Below, piece by piece: positions 28,742 through 36,634 of a stretch of 64,000 bases of DNA. How positions within the stretch are numbered: position 1 is the first letter of the stretch; every line of letters begins with the position of its first letter. The notes under the pieces are model-generated. The model was not told where the DNA came from. It was given only the letters and a program-made list of their open reading frames with translations, and made no database searches. Origin of the DNA: Parasphingorhabdus litoris DSM 22379 (GTDB lineage Bacteria; Pseudomonadota; Alphaproteobacteria; Sphingomonadales; Sphingomonadaceae); assembly GCF_020906275.1 (NCBI RefSeq), contig NZ_CP086727.1, positions 868,001 through 932,000 on the forward strand, read 5' to 3'. The position numbers and the translations under genes were made by a program.

Positions 28742-29511
28742 ACAACCGGCCGTTGAAGCTGGCCTTGGTGACGGGCGGTGTTCGCCGTTTGGGTGCCCAT
28801 ATTGCAGCGCGATTGGCAGATGCGGGCTATGCGCTTGCTCTGCATGGTCATAGCGATGCCGAGCCTGATGTCGAACTGACGGAAGCACTGAAGCGCAACG
28901 ACACCCAATGGCATGGTTTTGTGGCGGATTTCAGCGATGATGGTGCGGCTGCTGACCTGCTTGGGGCGGTTGGTGAGAAATTTGGGCGGATACCGGATCT
29001 GTTGGTCAACAATGCGTCCCTGTTCGAATATGATGACGCAGGGAGTCTGACGGGTCAGTCACTTGAGAAGCACTTGAAGATCAACATGATGGTTCCGACC
29101 CTGTTGACCACCTTGCTTGCCGATCAAGTGCGGGAAGGCGAGCAGGCATCGGTGATTAACATTGTCGATCAGCGTGTCCGCAATCCCAATGGTGATCAAC
29201 TTAGCTATACTTTGTCGAAACAGGCTTTGGCCGAATCCGTACGAAGCCTTGCATTCGCCTGCGCGGGGAAATTGCGTGTCAATGGTGTAGCTCCCGGGTT
29301 GACGCTGGAGACCGAGGATTATAGCGACGACCAAATGCAACGCTTGGCAATTAATATGCCGCTGAATCGGCTTTCTGCCCCAGATGACATTGCTGTAGCG
29401 GTACGTTATCTGGCTGAGGCAGACAGTGTAACGGGGCAGATATTGTTCGTGGACGGCGGAGCTCATATGAAAAGTTTCGATCGCGATTTCATGTTTATGG
29501 AGCGTCGTTAA
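28738..29511 (+). CDS. Pteridine reductase-like short-chain dehydrogenase (FolM/PTR1 type)
   Basis: A 257-residue SDR. The cofactor loop TGGVRRLG (12-19) has the TGxxxRxG form of PTR1/FolM in place of the usual TGxxxGxG. The active site has Asp144 in NIVDQR where most SDRs have Ser, with Tyr157 and Lys161 in YTLSK; the Asp-to-Tyr spacing of 13 equals that of Leishmania PTR1 (Asp181/Tyr194). It should use NADPH to reduce dihydrofolate or dihydromonapterin. The four-base overlap with folB supports this assignment. A generic SDR of another pathway is the alternative. Confidence 0.85.
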   Translation: MNNRPLKLALVTGGVRRLGAHIAARLADAGYALALHGHSDAEPDVELTEALKRNDTQWHGFVADFSDDGAAADLLGAVGEKFGRIPDLLVNNASLFEYDDAGSLTGQSLEKHLKINMMVPTLLTTLLADQVREGEQASVINIVDQRVRNPNGDQLSYTLSKQALAESVRSLAFACAGKLRVNGVAPGLTLETEDYSDDQMQRLAINMPLNRLSAPDDIAVAVRYLAEADSVTGQILFVDGGAHMKSFDRDFMFMERR

Positions 29512-29625
29512 ATCCCGAATTAATACTCAATTCATCGATAAACACCTTACATGGCGGGGATCAGCCCCCACCCTGCCGTGCGGGCTTTTAGCTAAAATGG
29601 GGGACCTATTAGTGAAAGGATCATT

Positions 29626-30183
29626 GTGCGTAACATTTCAAAATTCCTCCTGGCTAGTGCAGCCTCCATCTCCCTAGTTGCTTGTGGCGAGCAGGCCGCC
29701 GAGCTCGAAGAAGTCGCGGTCGAAGAACCTGCGGAACCAACAGATATTGTTGGTGTCGCCCAGAATAAATCAGATTTTTCAACGCTGGTTGTTGCCATGA
29801 CAACTGCTGAATTGGGCGAAACCCTTTCTGGAGAAGGGCCCTTCACCGTGTTCGCTCCAACTAATGATGCGTTCAATAAAGTCGATCCGGCAGAACTGAG
29901 CGATTTGCTCTCTCCTGAAAAGAAAGACGATCTAGCGGCATTGCTCAGCTATCACGTTATTTCCGGCAAGATGACGGCCGCTGATGTGACGCAAGCTATT
30001 GCCGATGGTAACGGTACCGCAACACTGACAACAGTTCAGGGCGCAAAACTCAAAGCGTCTCTGGAAGGCCAGAAAGTCATCCTGGAAGACGCAACGGGTA
30101 ATAGGTCAACGGTTACACTTGCCGATGTTGATGCAACCAATGGCGTGATCCACGCAATCGATACGGTTGTGATGCCCGGTTAA
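29626..30183 (+). CDS. Fasciclin-domain lipoprotein
   Basis: A 185-residue protein with a lipoprotein signal peptide (ISLVAC, Cys20) and an acidic linker, then one FAS1 domain: the H1 block GPFTVFAPTNDAFNKV (about 70-85), YHVISGK, and the H2 block NGVIHAIDTVVMPG at the end. FAS1 domains mediate adhesion or carbohydrate/protein contacts outside the cytoplasm. The GTG start has a GAAAGGA site. A strong terminator follows at 30207-30235. Confidence 0.9.
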   Translation: MRNISKFLLASAASISLVACGEQAAELEEVAVEEPAEPTDIVGVAQNKSDFSTLVVAMTTAELGETLSGEGPFTVFAPTNDAFNKVDPAELSDLLSPEKKDDLAALLSYHVISGKMTAADVTQAIADGNGTATLTTVQGAKLKASLEGQKVILEDATGNRSTVTLADVDATNGVIHAIDTVVMPG

Positions 30184-30206
30184 AACCGAACCAAGAATGT
30201 TTCGAA

Positions 30207-30235
30207 AGGCCTCGCCTCGCGGCGGGGCCTTTTTT
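30207..30235 (+). terminator. Rho-independent terminator of the fasciclin gene
   Basis: Nine-base stem AGGCCTCGC / GCGGGGCCT with one G-T pair, six-base loop, followed directly by six T residues. It lies 23 bases after the fasciclin stop codon. Confidence 0.85.
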
Positions 30236-30288
30236 GTTGGCATTGGCGGGGTTTTTGATAGGCTGGGCGGTGAAAAAGGAGCCGATAG

Positions 30289-30696
30289 ATGACACAATAT
30301 TGGTTGATGAAATCAGAGCCCGATGAATATGGCTGGGATGACCTGATCGCGGAAAAAGAAGGCACCTGGGACGGCGTCAAAAATGCGCAGGCCAGCAACA
30401 ATATGAAAAAGATGAAGGTCGGCGACCAAGTGTTTTTCTATCACTCGCGCCAGGGACTGGAAATCGTCGGGATTATGGAAGTCAGCGAAGAGCAATTTCC
30501 TGACCCGTTCGACGATACCGGTCGCTGGATTGCGGTGAAGGTGAAGCCGGTGCGAAAATTGAACAAGGCTGTGCCGCTGAAAGAGATGAAGCAGAATCCG
30601 AAGCTCGCCAATTTAGCGATCATTCGGCAGACCCGTTTATCGGTCGCACCGGTGACTGCGGATGAATGGGAAGAGATTTTGGCGATGGCGGCATAA
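30289..30696 (+). CDS. EVE domain protein
   Basis: A 135-residue single-domain protein. YWLMKSEPDEYGWDDL at the N-terminus, WDGVKNAQASNNMKKMKVGD, and VFFYHSRQGLEIVGIMEV are diagnostic of the EVE (PUA-like) fold, which binds modified bases in nucleic acids. The ATG has an AAAAGGAG site. It stands alone between a terminator and a REP-like repeat region. The bound modification is not predictable. Confidence 0.92.
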   Translation: MTQYWLMKSEPDEYGWDDLIAEKEGTWDGVKNAQASNNMKKMKVGDQVFFYHSRQGLEIVGIMEVSEEQFPDPFDDTGRWIAVKVKPVRKLNKAVPLKEMKQNPKLANLAIIRQTRLSVAPVTADEWEEILAMAA

Positions 30697-30711
30697 CCCG
30701 ATTTTCGATAG

Positions 30712-30731
30712 AGGGTCACACAGGGTCACAC
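30712..30731 (+). repeat. Exact tandem 10-mer duplication
   Basis: AGGGTCACAC occurs twice without a gap, 16 bases after the EVE gene stop, followed by a run of C. It is a small local duplication of unknown role. Confidence 0.6.
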
Positions 30732-30897
30732 CCCCCAAAGCGGGAAAAGATTTTCGTGGTTTGCCAAAGAAAATAACGGCTTATGGCGAGCATTTTTCGC
30801 GTAGATATTCAAGACTGAGAAAGAGCGAGACCTCGGAAATATCATAAAGCCGCTCGTGTAGGAAAGCGCTTTGATCCGAGCGAGCGGATGGATATTT

Positions 30898-30975
30898 GTG
30901 CTCCGCACTTGATGCGGAGCACAGGATGAGAGGACGTGACAGCTAACCCTAGGCTCCGCATCAAGTGCGGAGCAC
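30898..30975. repeat. REP/REPIN-like pair of inverted hairpins
   Basis: In the 299-base gap between the EVE and ThDP-enzyme genes. The first hairpin (30898-30922) has a perfect ten-base stem GTGCTCCGCA/TGCGGAGCAC and loop CTTGA. The second (30951-30975) is its reverse complement except for the two outermost bases, with stem GCTCCGCA/TGCGGAGC and loop TCAAG. The copies are 28 bases apart. Two palindromic units in inverted orientation are the form of REPIN or BIME elements. A separate inverted repeat CCGCTCG/CGAGCGG lies just left (30850-30887). I see no gene in 30697-30995. Confidence 0.65.
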
Positions 30976-30995
30976 GTAGCATATAGCTTTTGCGC

Positions 30996-32660
30996 TTATT
31001 TGCTCCGCAACCCGCTGACCGTGGCACCGGCAGCAGTGAGAAATTCCACATCGGTTTTCAGGTGCAAAAGGCGCAGGCCTTTATGCTGCATGGCTTGCTC
31101 CAGCGCTGGAGCAAATTCTTCCGTGCTTTCGACCGTCGCGCTCCATCCGCCATAGGCTTTGGCAAGCATCGCGAAATCCGGGTTTTGCAGCGAAGTGGCC
31201 GACAGACGCGAGGGATACTCGCGCTCCTGATGCAGGCGGATGGTTCCGAAACTGCCATTGTCGATCACCAGCACGAGCAGGTTTGCGTCATATTGTACCG
31301 CTGTCGCTAGTTCCTGACCGTTCATCATGAAATCACCGTCACCGGCAATCACCACCGAGACGCGGTCTGGAAAGCGCAGAGCCGCGGCGACCGAAGCCGG
31401 CACGCCATAGCCCATCGCACCGGATGTCGGCCCAAGCTGGCTCGGGAAATCGCCATAGGTCCAGTAACGATGCCACCAGCCGGAAAAATTGCCTGCGCCG
31501 TTGCAGATGATCGCGTCGGCCGGCAGCATGTCCTGCATCGCCGCTACGCAGGGCCCGAGATCGAGCTTCGCATCGGTTGGTTTGACCGTTGTCCATTGTT
31601 GATAGTCGGCATGGGCCGCTTTACCGGCATCAAAGCTGAGGAGGTCGTCATCCCATAACGCGGCTTGTTCGGCAAATTCGTGCATCTCTGCGCAAATCGG
31701 CAGATCAATGCGATAGACATGGTTGAGCTCGTCCGGGTCGGGGTGGATGTGGACGAGTGTCTGATCGGGATGATCCGGGGTGATCAGTGTGTAGCCATCG
31801 GTGGTTGCCTCGCCCAGCCGCGCGCCAACCGCGATCACCAGATCGGCGGCCTTTACCCGCTCGACCAGTTTGGGATTGGGGCCATAGCCGAGATTGCCAG
31901 CATAGACCGGGCTGGTATTGGGAAAATTATCCTGACGCCGGAAGGCGCAGGCGACCGGTAATCCAATCCGCTCAGCATAGGCCGCAAAATTTTCTCGCGC
32001 GCTGGCACACCATCCTGCACCGCCGATAATCGCAATCGGGTCAGTGGCATCGCGCAGCAAATCGGTGAGCGTGGTCATAGCGTTGGCACACATTGGTTGT
32101 ACTGGTGCGACCACTTTGGGGCGGTCGAGTGTTTCGACAACATCGCGCAGCATATCTTCGGGTAGGCTCAGCACCACTGGGCCAGGGCGCCCCGAACTGG
32201 CGGTATCAAAGGCCCGCGCAATATATTCGGGGATACGCGCAGCATTGTCGATCCGCGCTGCCCATTTGGCGAGGGGCGTGAACATGGCGGTGAAATCGAC
32301 TTCCTGAAAGCCTTCGCGGTCACGATCATCACGCGCAACATCGCCAATGAACAGGATCATCGGGGTGCTGTCCTGCATCGCTGTATGGACACCAATGCTG
32401 GCATTGGTTGCACCGGGGCCGCGGGTGACAAAGGCGATGCCGGGGCGTCCGGTCAGCTTGCCATCGGCTTCGGCCATGAACGCAGCGCTGCCATCCTGAC
32501 GGGTCGAGACGGTTTCAATGGTGCCGCAATCATGCAGCGCATCGAGAACGGAAAGGAAGCTTTCACCGGGGACGGTGAATATCCGGTCCGTTCCTTGGAT
32601 CACCAGTTGATCGACCAAAACTTGCGCGCCCGTTCTCTTATTTGGGGTACGTTTTGTCAT
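30996..32660 (-). CDS. Thiamine diphosphate-dependent enzyme, acetolactate synthase-like
   Basis: A 554-residue ThDP enzyme with three domains. VPGESFLSVLDAL at the N-terminus contains the cofactor-activating Glu, and the ThDP/Mg motif runs from IAGDGDFMMNGQELATAV to VIDNGSFG near residues 419-447. The fold is that of the large subunit of acetohydroxyacid synthase, benzoylformate decarboxylase and relatives; no regulatory subunit gene is adjacent, so a catabolic decarboxylase or lyase is more likely. ATG 32660 is favoured; an in-frame TTG at 32675 overlaps the upstream dehydrogenase stop. The pair is probably one transcript. Confidence 0.82.
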   Translation of the reverse strand: MTKRTPNKRTGAQVLVDQLVIQGTDRIFTVPGESFLSVLDALHDCGTIETVSTRQDGSAAFMAEADGKLTGRPGIAFVTRGPGATNASIGVHTAMQDSTPMILFIGDVARDDRDREGFQEVDFTAMFTPLAKWAARIDNAARIPEYIARAFDTASSGRPGPVVLSLPEDMLRDVVETLDRPKVVAPVQPMCANAMTTLTDLLRDATDPIAIIGGAGWCASARENFAAYAERIGLPVACAFRRQDNFPNTSPVYAGNLGYGPNPKLVERVKAADLVIAVGARLGEATTDGYTLITPDHPDQTLVHIHPDPDELNHVYRIDLPICAEMHEFAEQAALWDDDLLSFDAGKAAHADYQQWTTVKPTDAKLDLGPCVAAMQDMLPADAIICNGAGNFSGWWHRYWTYGDFPSQLGPTSGAMGYGVPASVAAALRFPDRVSVVIAGDGDFMMNGQELATAVQYDANLLVLVIDNGSFGTIRLHQEREYPSRLSATSLQNPDFAMLAKAYGGWSATVESTEEFAPALEQAMQHKGLRLLHLKTDVEFLTAAGATVSGLRSK

Positions 32661-32671
32661 TGTGCTAGTCC

Positions 32672-34108
32672 TCAACTCTGGTGAATGGCTTTGGTCACCA
32701 TATAGGCTTTTAGGCCATCGGGGCCATCTTCTGATCCATGACCGGATTGTTTCACGCCGCCAAAGGGCGCATCGCCGGGACTGACGGTCAGATTGTTAAT
32801 CGCGACCATGCCGGCTTCGACCATGTCCCCGACAATATTGGCGGTGCGCAGGCTTTCCGTAAAGGCATAGGCGGCGAGACCCAGCGGCAAGCGATTGGCC
32901 TGTTCGATCGCTTCATCCAAAGTGTCAAACGGGCGCATCGCGGCGACGGGGCCAAAGGGCTCGTTGCTCATGATGTCCGCTTGCAGCGGGACTTCGGTCA
33001 GCACAGTTGGCCGGTAAAAATAGCCGTCGCTGTCCATTGCCTCCCCGCCGAGACGCACGGTTGCGCCTTTGGCTTTGGCATCGCTGATCAGCTGTTCCAT
33101 CGCCTCCGGGCGGCGCGGATTGGCAAGAGGACCCATGTCGATATTATCGCCAAAGCCATCGCCGACCTGCACTTTTTCCGCGCGTTTGGTGAACTCCGTC
33201 GCGAATTTTTCATAGATGCCGGACTGAACATAGAAGCGGGTGGGGGACACGCAGACCTGTCCCGCATTGCGATATTTCTGCATCGCCAACAGGTTGAGCG
33301 CCTTGTCCATATCGCAATCGTCAAAGACCAGAACCGGCGCGTGGCCACCCAGTTCCATAGTCGTGCGCTGCATATTTTCTGTCGCCAGCTTCATCAGATG
33401 CTTGCCGACCGGAACCGATCCGGTGAAGCTGATCTTGCGAATGATGTCAGAGGCGATCAGATGCGACGACACTTCGGAAGGATCACCGAACACGACTTGC
33501 GCGGTGCCAGCGGGCAGACCTGCATCCAGCAGACAGCGGATCATCTCGATCGGGCTGGCTGGTGTTTCCTCGGCTGGCTTGAGAATGATCGAACAACCCG
33601 CGGCCAGGGCAGGGGCCAATTTGCGGGCCGGTGTATAGACCGGGAAATTCCATGGGCTAAACGCGGCCACCGGGCCAACCGGTTGATATTTGACGAAGCT
33701 ATTCTGTCCGGTCGGGCGGACCAGCACGCGGCCATAACAGCGCTTGGCTTCTTCGGCCATGACATCGAACATCGCCGCCGATGCGGTGACTTCACCGGTT
33801 GCCTGACCCACTGGCTTGCCTTGCTCAGCCGTCATCATCCGGCCGATTTCCGGCGCCCGTTCGCGCATCAGGTCGGCGGCTTTGTGCAATATGGCGGCAC
33901 GCGCGGCAACTGGCGTATCGCGCCAGACCGGAAAGGCACGGCCCGCGGCATCCAGTGCGCGATCAAGATCGGCCTTGCTGGCTTTGGGCAGGTCGGAAAT
34001 GGTTTTTCCGGTTGATGGATTGACGACATGATGGACGTCGCGATCCTCAACATCGATCCATTCGCCATCAATATGGAGTTGCAGGGAGGGGGGATAAGTG
34101 TTGGACAT
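32672..34108 (-). CDS. NAD(P)-dependent aldehyde dehydrogenase, succinate-semialdehyde type
   Basis: A 478-residue aldehyde dehydrogenase. ISFTGSVPVGKHLM binds NAD(P), MELGGHAP carries the catalytic Glu and AGQVCVSPTRFYV the catalytic Cys. The order and spacing match the GabD-like group, but related semialdehydes are possible substrates. The open frame runs 196 codons further upstream to 34696, entirely antisense to the SMP-30 gene; the ATG at 34108 with AGGAGC just upstream and the N-terminal LQLHIDGEWIDVEDRDVHHV identify the true start. Divergent from the SMP-30 gene with 84 bases between. Confidence 0.88.
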   Translation of the reverse strand: MSNTYPPSLQLHIDGEWIDVEDRDVHHVVNPSTGKTISDLPKASKADLDRALDAAGRAFPVWRDTPVAARAAILHKAADLMRERAPEIGRMMTAEQGKPVGQATGEVTASAAMFDVMAEEAKRCYGRVLVRPTGQNSFVKYQPVGPVAAFSPWNFPVYTPARKLAPALAAGCSIILKPAEETPASPIEMIRCLLDAGLPAGTAQVVFGDPSEVSSHLIASDIIRKISFTGSVPVGKHLMKLATENMQRTTMELGGHAPVLVFDDCDMDKALNLLAMQKYRNAGQVCVSPTRFYVQSGIYEKFATEFTKRAEKVQVGDGFGDNIDMGPLANPRRPEAMEQLISDAKAKGATVRLGGEAMDSDGYFYRPTVLTEVPLQADIMSNEPFGPVAAMRPFDTLDEAIEQANRLPLGLAAYAFTESLRTANIVGDMVEAGMVAINNLTVSPGDAPFGGVKQSGHGSEDGPDGLKAYMVTKAIHQS

Positions 34109-34192
34109 AGTTGCTCCTGTAACCGGTTGAGACAGCACTAGACTTGTCGCTGCTTTCCCGCAATGACTGTGACAAAGATCGAGAGGAAAAAT

Positions 34193-35113
34193 ATGGAACT
34201 TGTCACCGATGGCCTGCGGTTCCCCGAAGGCCCGATTGCGATGCCGGATGGCAGCGTCATATTGGTCGAGATTGCAGCCGGGCAGCTGACCCGTATCGCG
34301 CCGGATGGCACAAAGGACGTGATTGCAAAGCCAGGTGGCGGTCCCAATGGCGCGGCCTTGGGGCCGGATGGCAAAATCTATGTCTGCAATAATGGTGGCT
34401 TTGAATATCAGGAATCCGGCGGTTATCTGACCCCCGCCGGCATAGCGAAAGACTATTCCGGCGGCCGGATCGAGCGGATAGACCCACAAACCGGCGCGGT
34501 GGAAGTGCTGTATAAAAGCGGCGATTTTGACTGCGTGCTGCGGGGCCCCAATGACATCGTCTTTGATGACCAGGGCGGCTTCTGGTTTACCGACCATGGC
34601 AAGACCGACTATGAAAACCGCTGCCATGATATTGTCGGGATTTTCTATGCCAAGGCCGATGGCAGTTACATGGAAGAGGTTGTCTTCCCCTCGCAAAATC
34701 CCAACGGTGTCGGCCTGTCGCCCGATGGCAAGACGCTTTATGCAGCCGAGACTTTCACCTGCCGTTTAATGAAGTTCAACATTACCGAACCGGGCAAAGT
34801 GGCTCCCGATGCCGGCCCGGGCGGTCCCGGCATCCCGGTCTATCGTCCAGCGGGCTATAAGTTTTTCGACAGTCTGGCGGTGGAGGAAAGCGGCAATATC
34901 TGTGTCGCAACCATCGGTGAATGTGGGATCAGTGTGATTTCCCCAGCTGGCGAACTGGTCGAGTTTGTGGCGACGCCGGATATTTTTACCACCAATATCT
35001 GCTTTGGTGGTGACGATATGATGGACGCCTATATCTGTCTGTCGGCAACCGGAAAGCTGGTCAAAACCCGCTGGAAAAGGTCCGGTCTGAAATTGGAATA
35101 TCTCAATAAATGA
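34193..35113 (+). CDS. SMP-30/gluconolactonase/LRE family protein
   Basis: A six-bladed beta-propeller enzyme of 306 residues. FPEGPIAMPDGSVILVEI at the start with the metal-ligating Glu, GPNDIVFDDQGGFWFTDHG in the middle, and NGVGLSPDGKTLYAAET further on are the usual metal-site blocks. The family hydrolyses sugar lactones and related esters. The ATG at 34193 has a GAGAGG site; an ATG at 34163 is ten codons upstream. The next gene, a HAD phosphatase, overlaps by four bases. Confidence 0.87.
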   Translation: MELVTDGLRFPEGPIAMPDGSVILVEIAAGQLTRIAPDGTKDVIAKPGGGPNGAALGPDGKIYVCNNGGFEYQESGGYLTPAGIAKDYSGGRIERIDPQTGAVEVLYKSGDFDCVLRGPNDIVFDDQGGFWFTDHGKTDYENRCHDIVGIFYAKADGSYMEEVVFPSQNPNGVGLSPDGKTLYAAETFTCRLMKFNITEPGKVAPDAGPGGPGIPVYRPAGYKFFDSLAVEESGNICVATIGECGISVISPAGELVEFVATPDIFTTNICFGGDDMMDAYICLSATGKLVKTRWKRSGLKLEYLNK

Positions 35114-35772
35114 GCGCTAACACTATGAACTATGACACCGTAATTTTCGACTTTGGCGGCGTGATAACCAGCTCGCCTTTCGACGCGTTTAACCGGCTGG
35201 AGGCTGCGCGCGGCGTGCCAATTCATAGCGTGCGGACGATTAACAGCACCAATCCGCATGAGAATGCCTGGGCGAAGTTTGAACGCTCTGAAATTGATGC
35301 AGCTGGCTTTGACCAGCTATTTGCCGAAGAAGCGCGGGCTATAGGCATCGAACTCAATGGCAGCGAGGTGCTGGCTTGTCTTGCTGGCGATATTCGGCCG
35401 GCGATGGTGGCGATGCTCGACACACTTAAGGCCAAGGGTTTTACCATCGGCTGCATCACCAATAATGTGCCATCCGGCAAAGGCTCCGGCATGGCTTTGA
35501 ATGATGAGAAGGCGGCGGCGATCGCAGCGATCATGGCGCGGTTCGATCATATTATCGAGAGCAGCAAGGCGGGTATTCGTAAACCTGATCCTCGCATTTA
35601 TGAGATGATGTGTGAGGCTTTGGACGTACAGCCGGAGCAGTGCATTTATCTTGATGATCTCGGGATTAATTGCAAACCCGCCGCGACGCTCGGTATGGCA
35701 GCCATCAAAGTAACGGGCGAGCAGCAGGCGCTGAAAGACTTGCAGGATTTGCTAGGCATGTCGCCCGAATAG
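35110..35772 (+). CDS. HAD-IA family hydrolase
   Basis: A 220-residue haloacid-dehalogenase superfamily protein. Motif I DTVIFDFGGVITSSP contains the nucleophile Asp, IGCITNN is motif II, KAGIRKPDPRIY carries the motif III Lys, and CIYLDDLGINCKPA the motif IV acids. The long motif-I loop resembles the N-terminal phosphatase domain of soluble epoxide hydrolases. Substrate unknown. Translationally coupled to the SMP-30 gene, so the two may act on the same compound. Confidence 0.88.
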   Translation: MSANTMNYDTVIFDFGGVITSSPFDAFNRLEAARGVPIHSVRTINSTNPHENAWAKFERSEIDAAGFDQLFAEEARAIGIELNGSEVLACLAGDIRPAMVAMLDTLKAKGFTIGCITNNVPSGKGSGMALNDEKAAAIAAIMARFDHIIESSKAGIRKPDPRIYEMMCEALDVQPEQCIYLDDLGINCKPAATLGMAAIKVTGEQQALKDLQDLLGMSPE

Positions 35773-35958
35773 CGTCTTTTTCTTTCACAAATTTATCGTT
35801 TTTCTTTGACCCTAACATGTTGAAAGTACATCGCTTTCGATAAAAATGGCACTTATCCGCCATTTTTTAATGACTCTTCAATGACAGTTTCATTACAGTT
35901 ATGTTGCAAAATAATTCACAAAAGTGTAACAATAGCGCAAAGAAACAGGAGAGTGAGT

Positions 35959-36333
35959 ATGAAAAACGCGAAGATTGTGGCCGTTGCTGTGGGCCTGACC
36001 ATGGCTGCCTTGCCGGGCCTCGCACAGGCGCAGGATGGTGAAATTGGTTATGAGAAAGGCGCACTGGCTTATGATGCGCTGATGTCTGGCGACAATCAGG
36101 CCGCAGTTGAAAAGCTGGAAAGTGGGCAGCTCTCCGATCCCGCTGTCATGATCAATCTGGGACAGGCTTATGCTCGCACCGGACGCACTGGCGATGCAGC
36201 GAAAATGTTCACGGCGGCGATGAACAGCAACCGCAGCTTTGATCTCGTGCTGGCCGATGGTCAGGTGATCGATTCTCGCAAGGCTGCCAAGATCGCCTTG
36301 AACAATCTCAACGAACGGATGGCTTCGCGCTAA
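35959..36333 (+). CDS. Small exported TPR-like protein
   Basis: The ATG at 35959 with ACAGGAGAG upstream starts a signal peptide (MKNAKIVAVAVGLTMAALPGLAQAQ). The frame is open 26 codons upstream but without signal-like content. The mature part of about 100 residues is helical: EKGALAYDALMSGDNQAAVEKLESG and DPAVMINLGQAYARTGRTGDAAKMFTAAM read as tetratricopeptide-like hairpins. It is probably periplasmic. It is followed by a strong terminator, then by the lipoprotein and TonB receptor genes; it may serve the same system but has its own transcript end. Confidence 0.75.
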   Translation: MKNAKIVAVAVGLTMAALPGLAQAQDGEIGYEKGALAYDALMSGDNQAAVEKLESGQLSDPAVMINLGQAYARTGRTGDAAKMFTAAMNSNRSFDLVLADGQVIDSRKAAKIALNNLNERMASR

Positions 36334-36359
36334 ACCGACAAATCCTATCATTATGATTA

Positions 36360-36391
36360 GGCGGTCGCTTCTGCGGCCGCCGTTTTTGTTT
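36360..36391 (+). terminator. Rho-independent terminator after the TPR-like gene
   Basis: Nine-base stem GGCGGTCGC/GCGGCCGCC with one G-T pair, tetraloop TTCT, then GTTTTTGTTT. It starts 26 bases after the stop codon. Confidence 0.85.
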
Positions 36392-36441
36392 CAACAAAAT
36401 TTCCTGTGATGTATTTTTGCACTGCAGCATGAAAAACAAAG

Positions 36442-36463
36442 CGCTTTGGCGGCTCCCAAAGCG
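36442..36463. other. Hairpin in the leader region of the PT-linker lipoprotein
   Basis: The 301-base stretch 36334-36634 holds the terminator above and this eight-base stem CGCTTTGG/CCAAAGCG with a six-base loop, about 170 bases before the lipoprotein start. No T-run follows. It could be a leader structure or operator. I see no gene in the stretch. Confidence 0.3.
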
Positions 36464-36634
36464 ACTGCAATAATCCTGAAATATTTTTGTCTCCAAAGAG
36501 TCATGCAAACAGCATCGGCGGGTCATTTGACGCGCCTAGTGCCCGTTGCAGAAGGCGATGGGGGCATCTTTGATTCGTTTCCACATCATCTGATCTGAAA
36601 TGTTTGAAATCAGTAATCTGCGGAGACTTGATCC

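Noticed and set aside
29550..29590. GC-rich stretch before the fasciclin gene as a riboswitch or terminator
   Set aside because: Only a five- to six-base stem can be drawn and no known riboswitch core is apparent.
32738..34015. 425-codon plus-strand open frame opposite the aldehyde dehydrogenase
   Set aside because: Antisense to a well-supported enzyme gene; His/Gly/Arg-biased composition typical of a shadow frame.
34109..34696. 196-codon N-terminal extension of the aldehyde dehydrogenase reading frame
   Set aside because: It is antisense to the SMP-30 gene, lacks any family similarity, and the ATG at 34108 has a ribosome site and matches the usual N-terminus.
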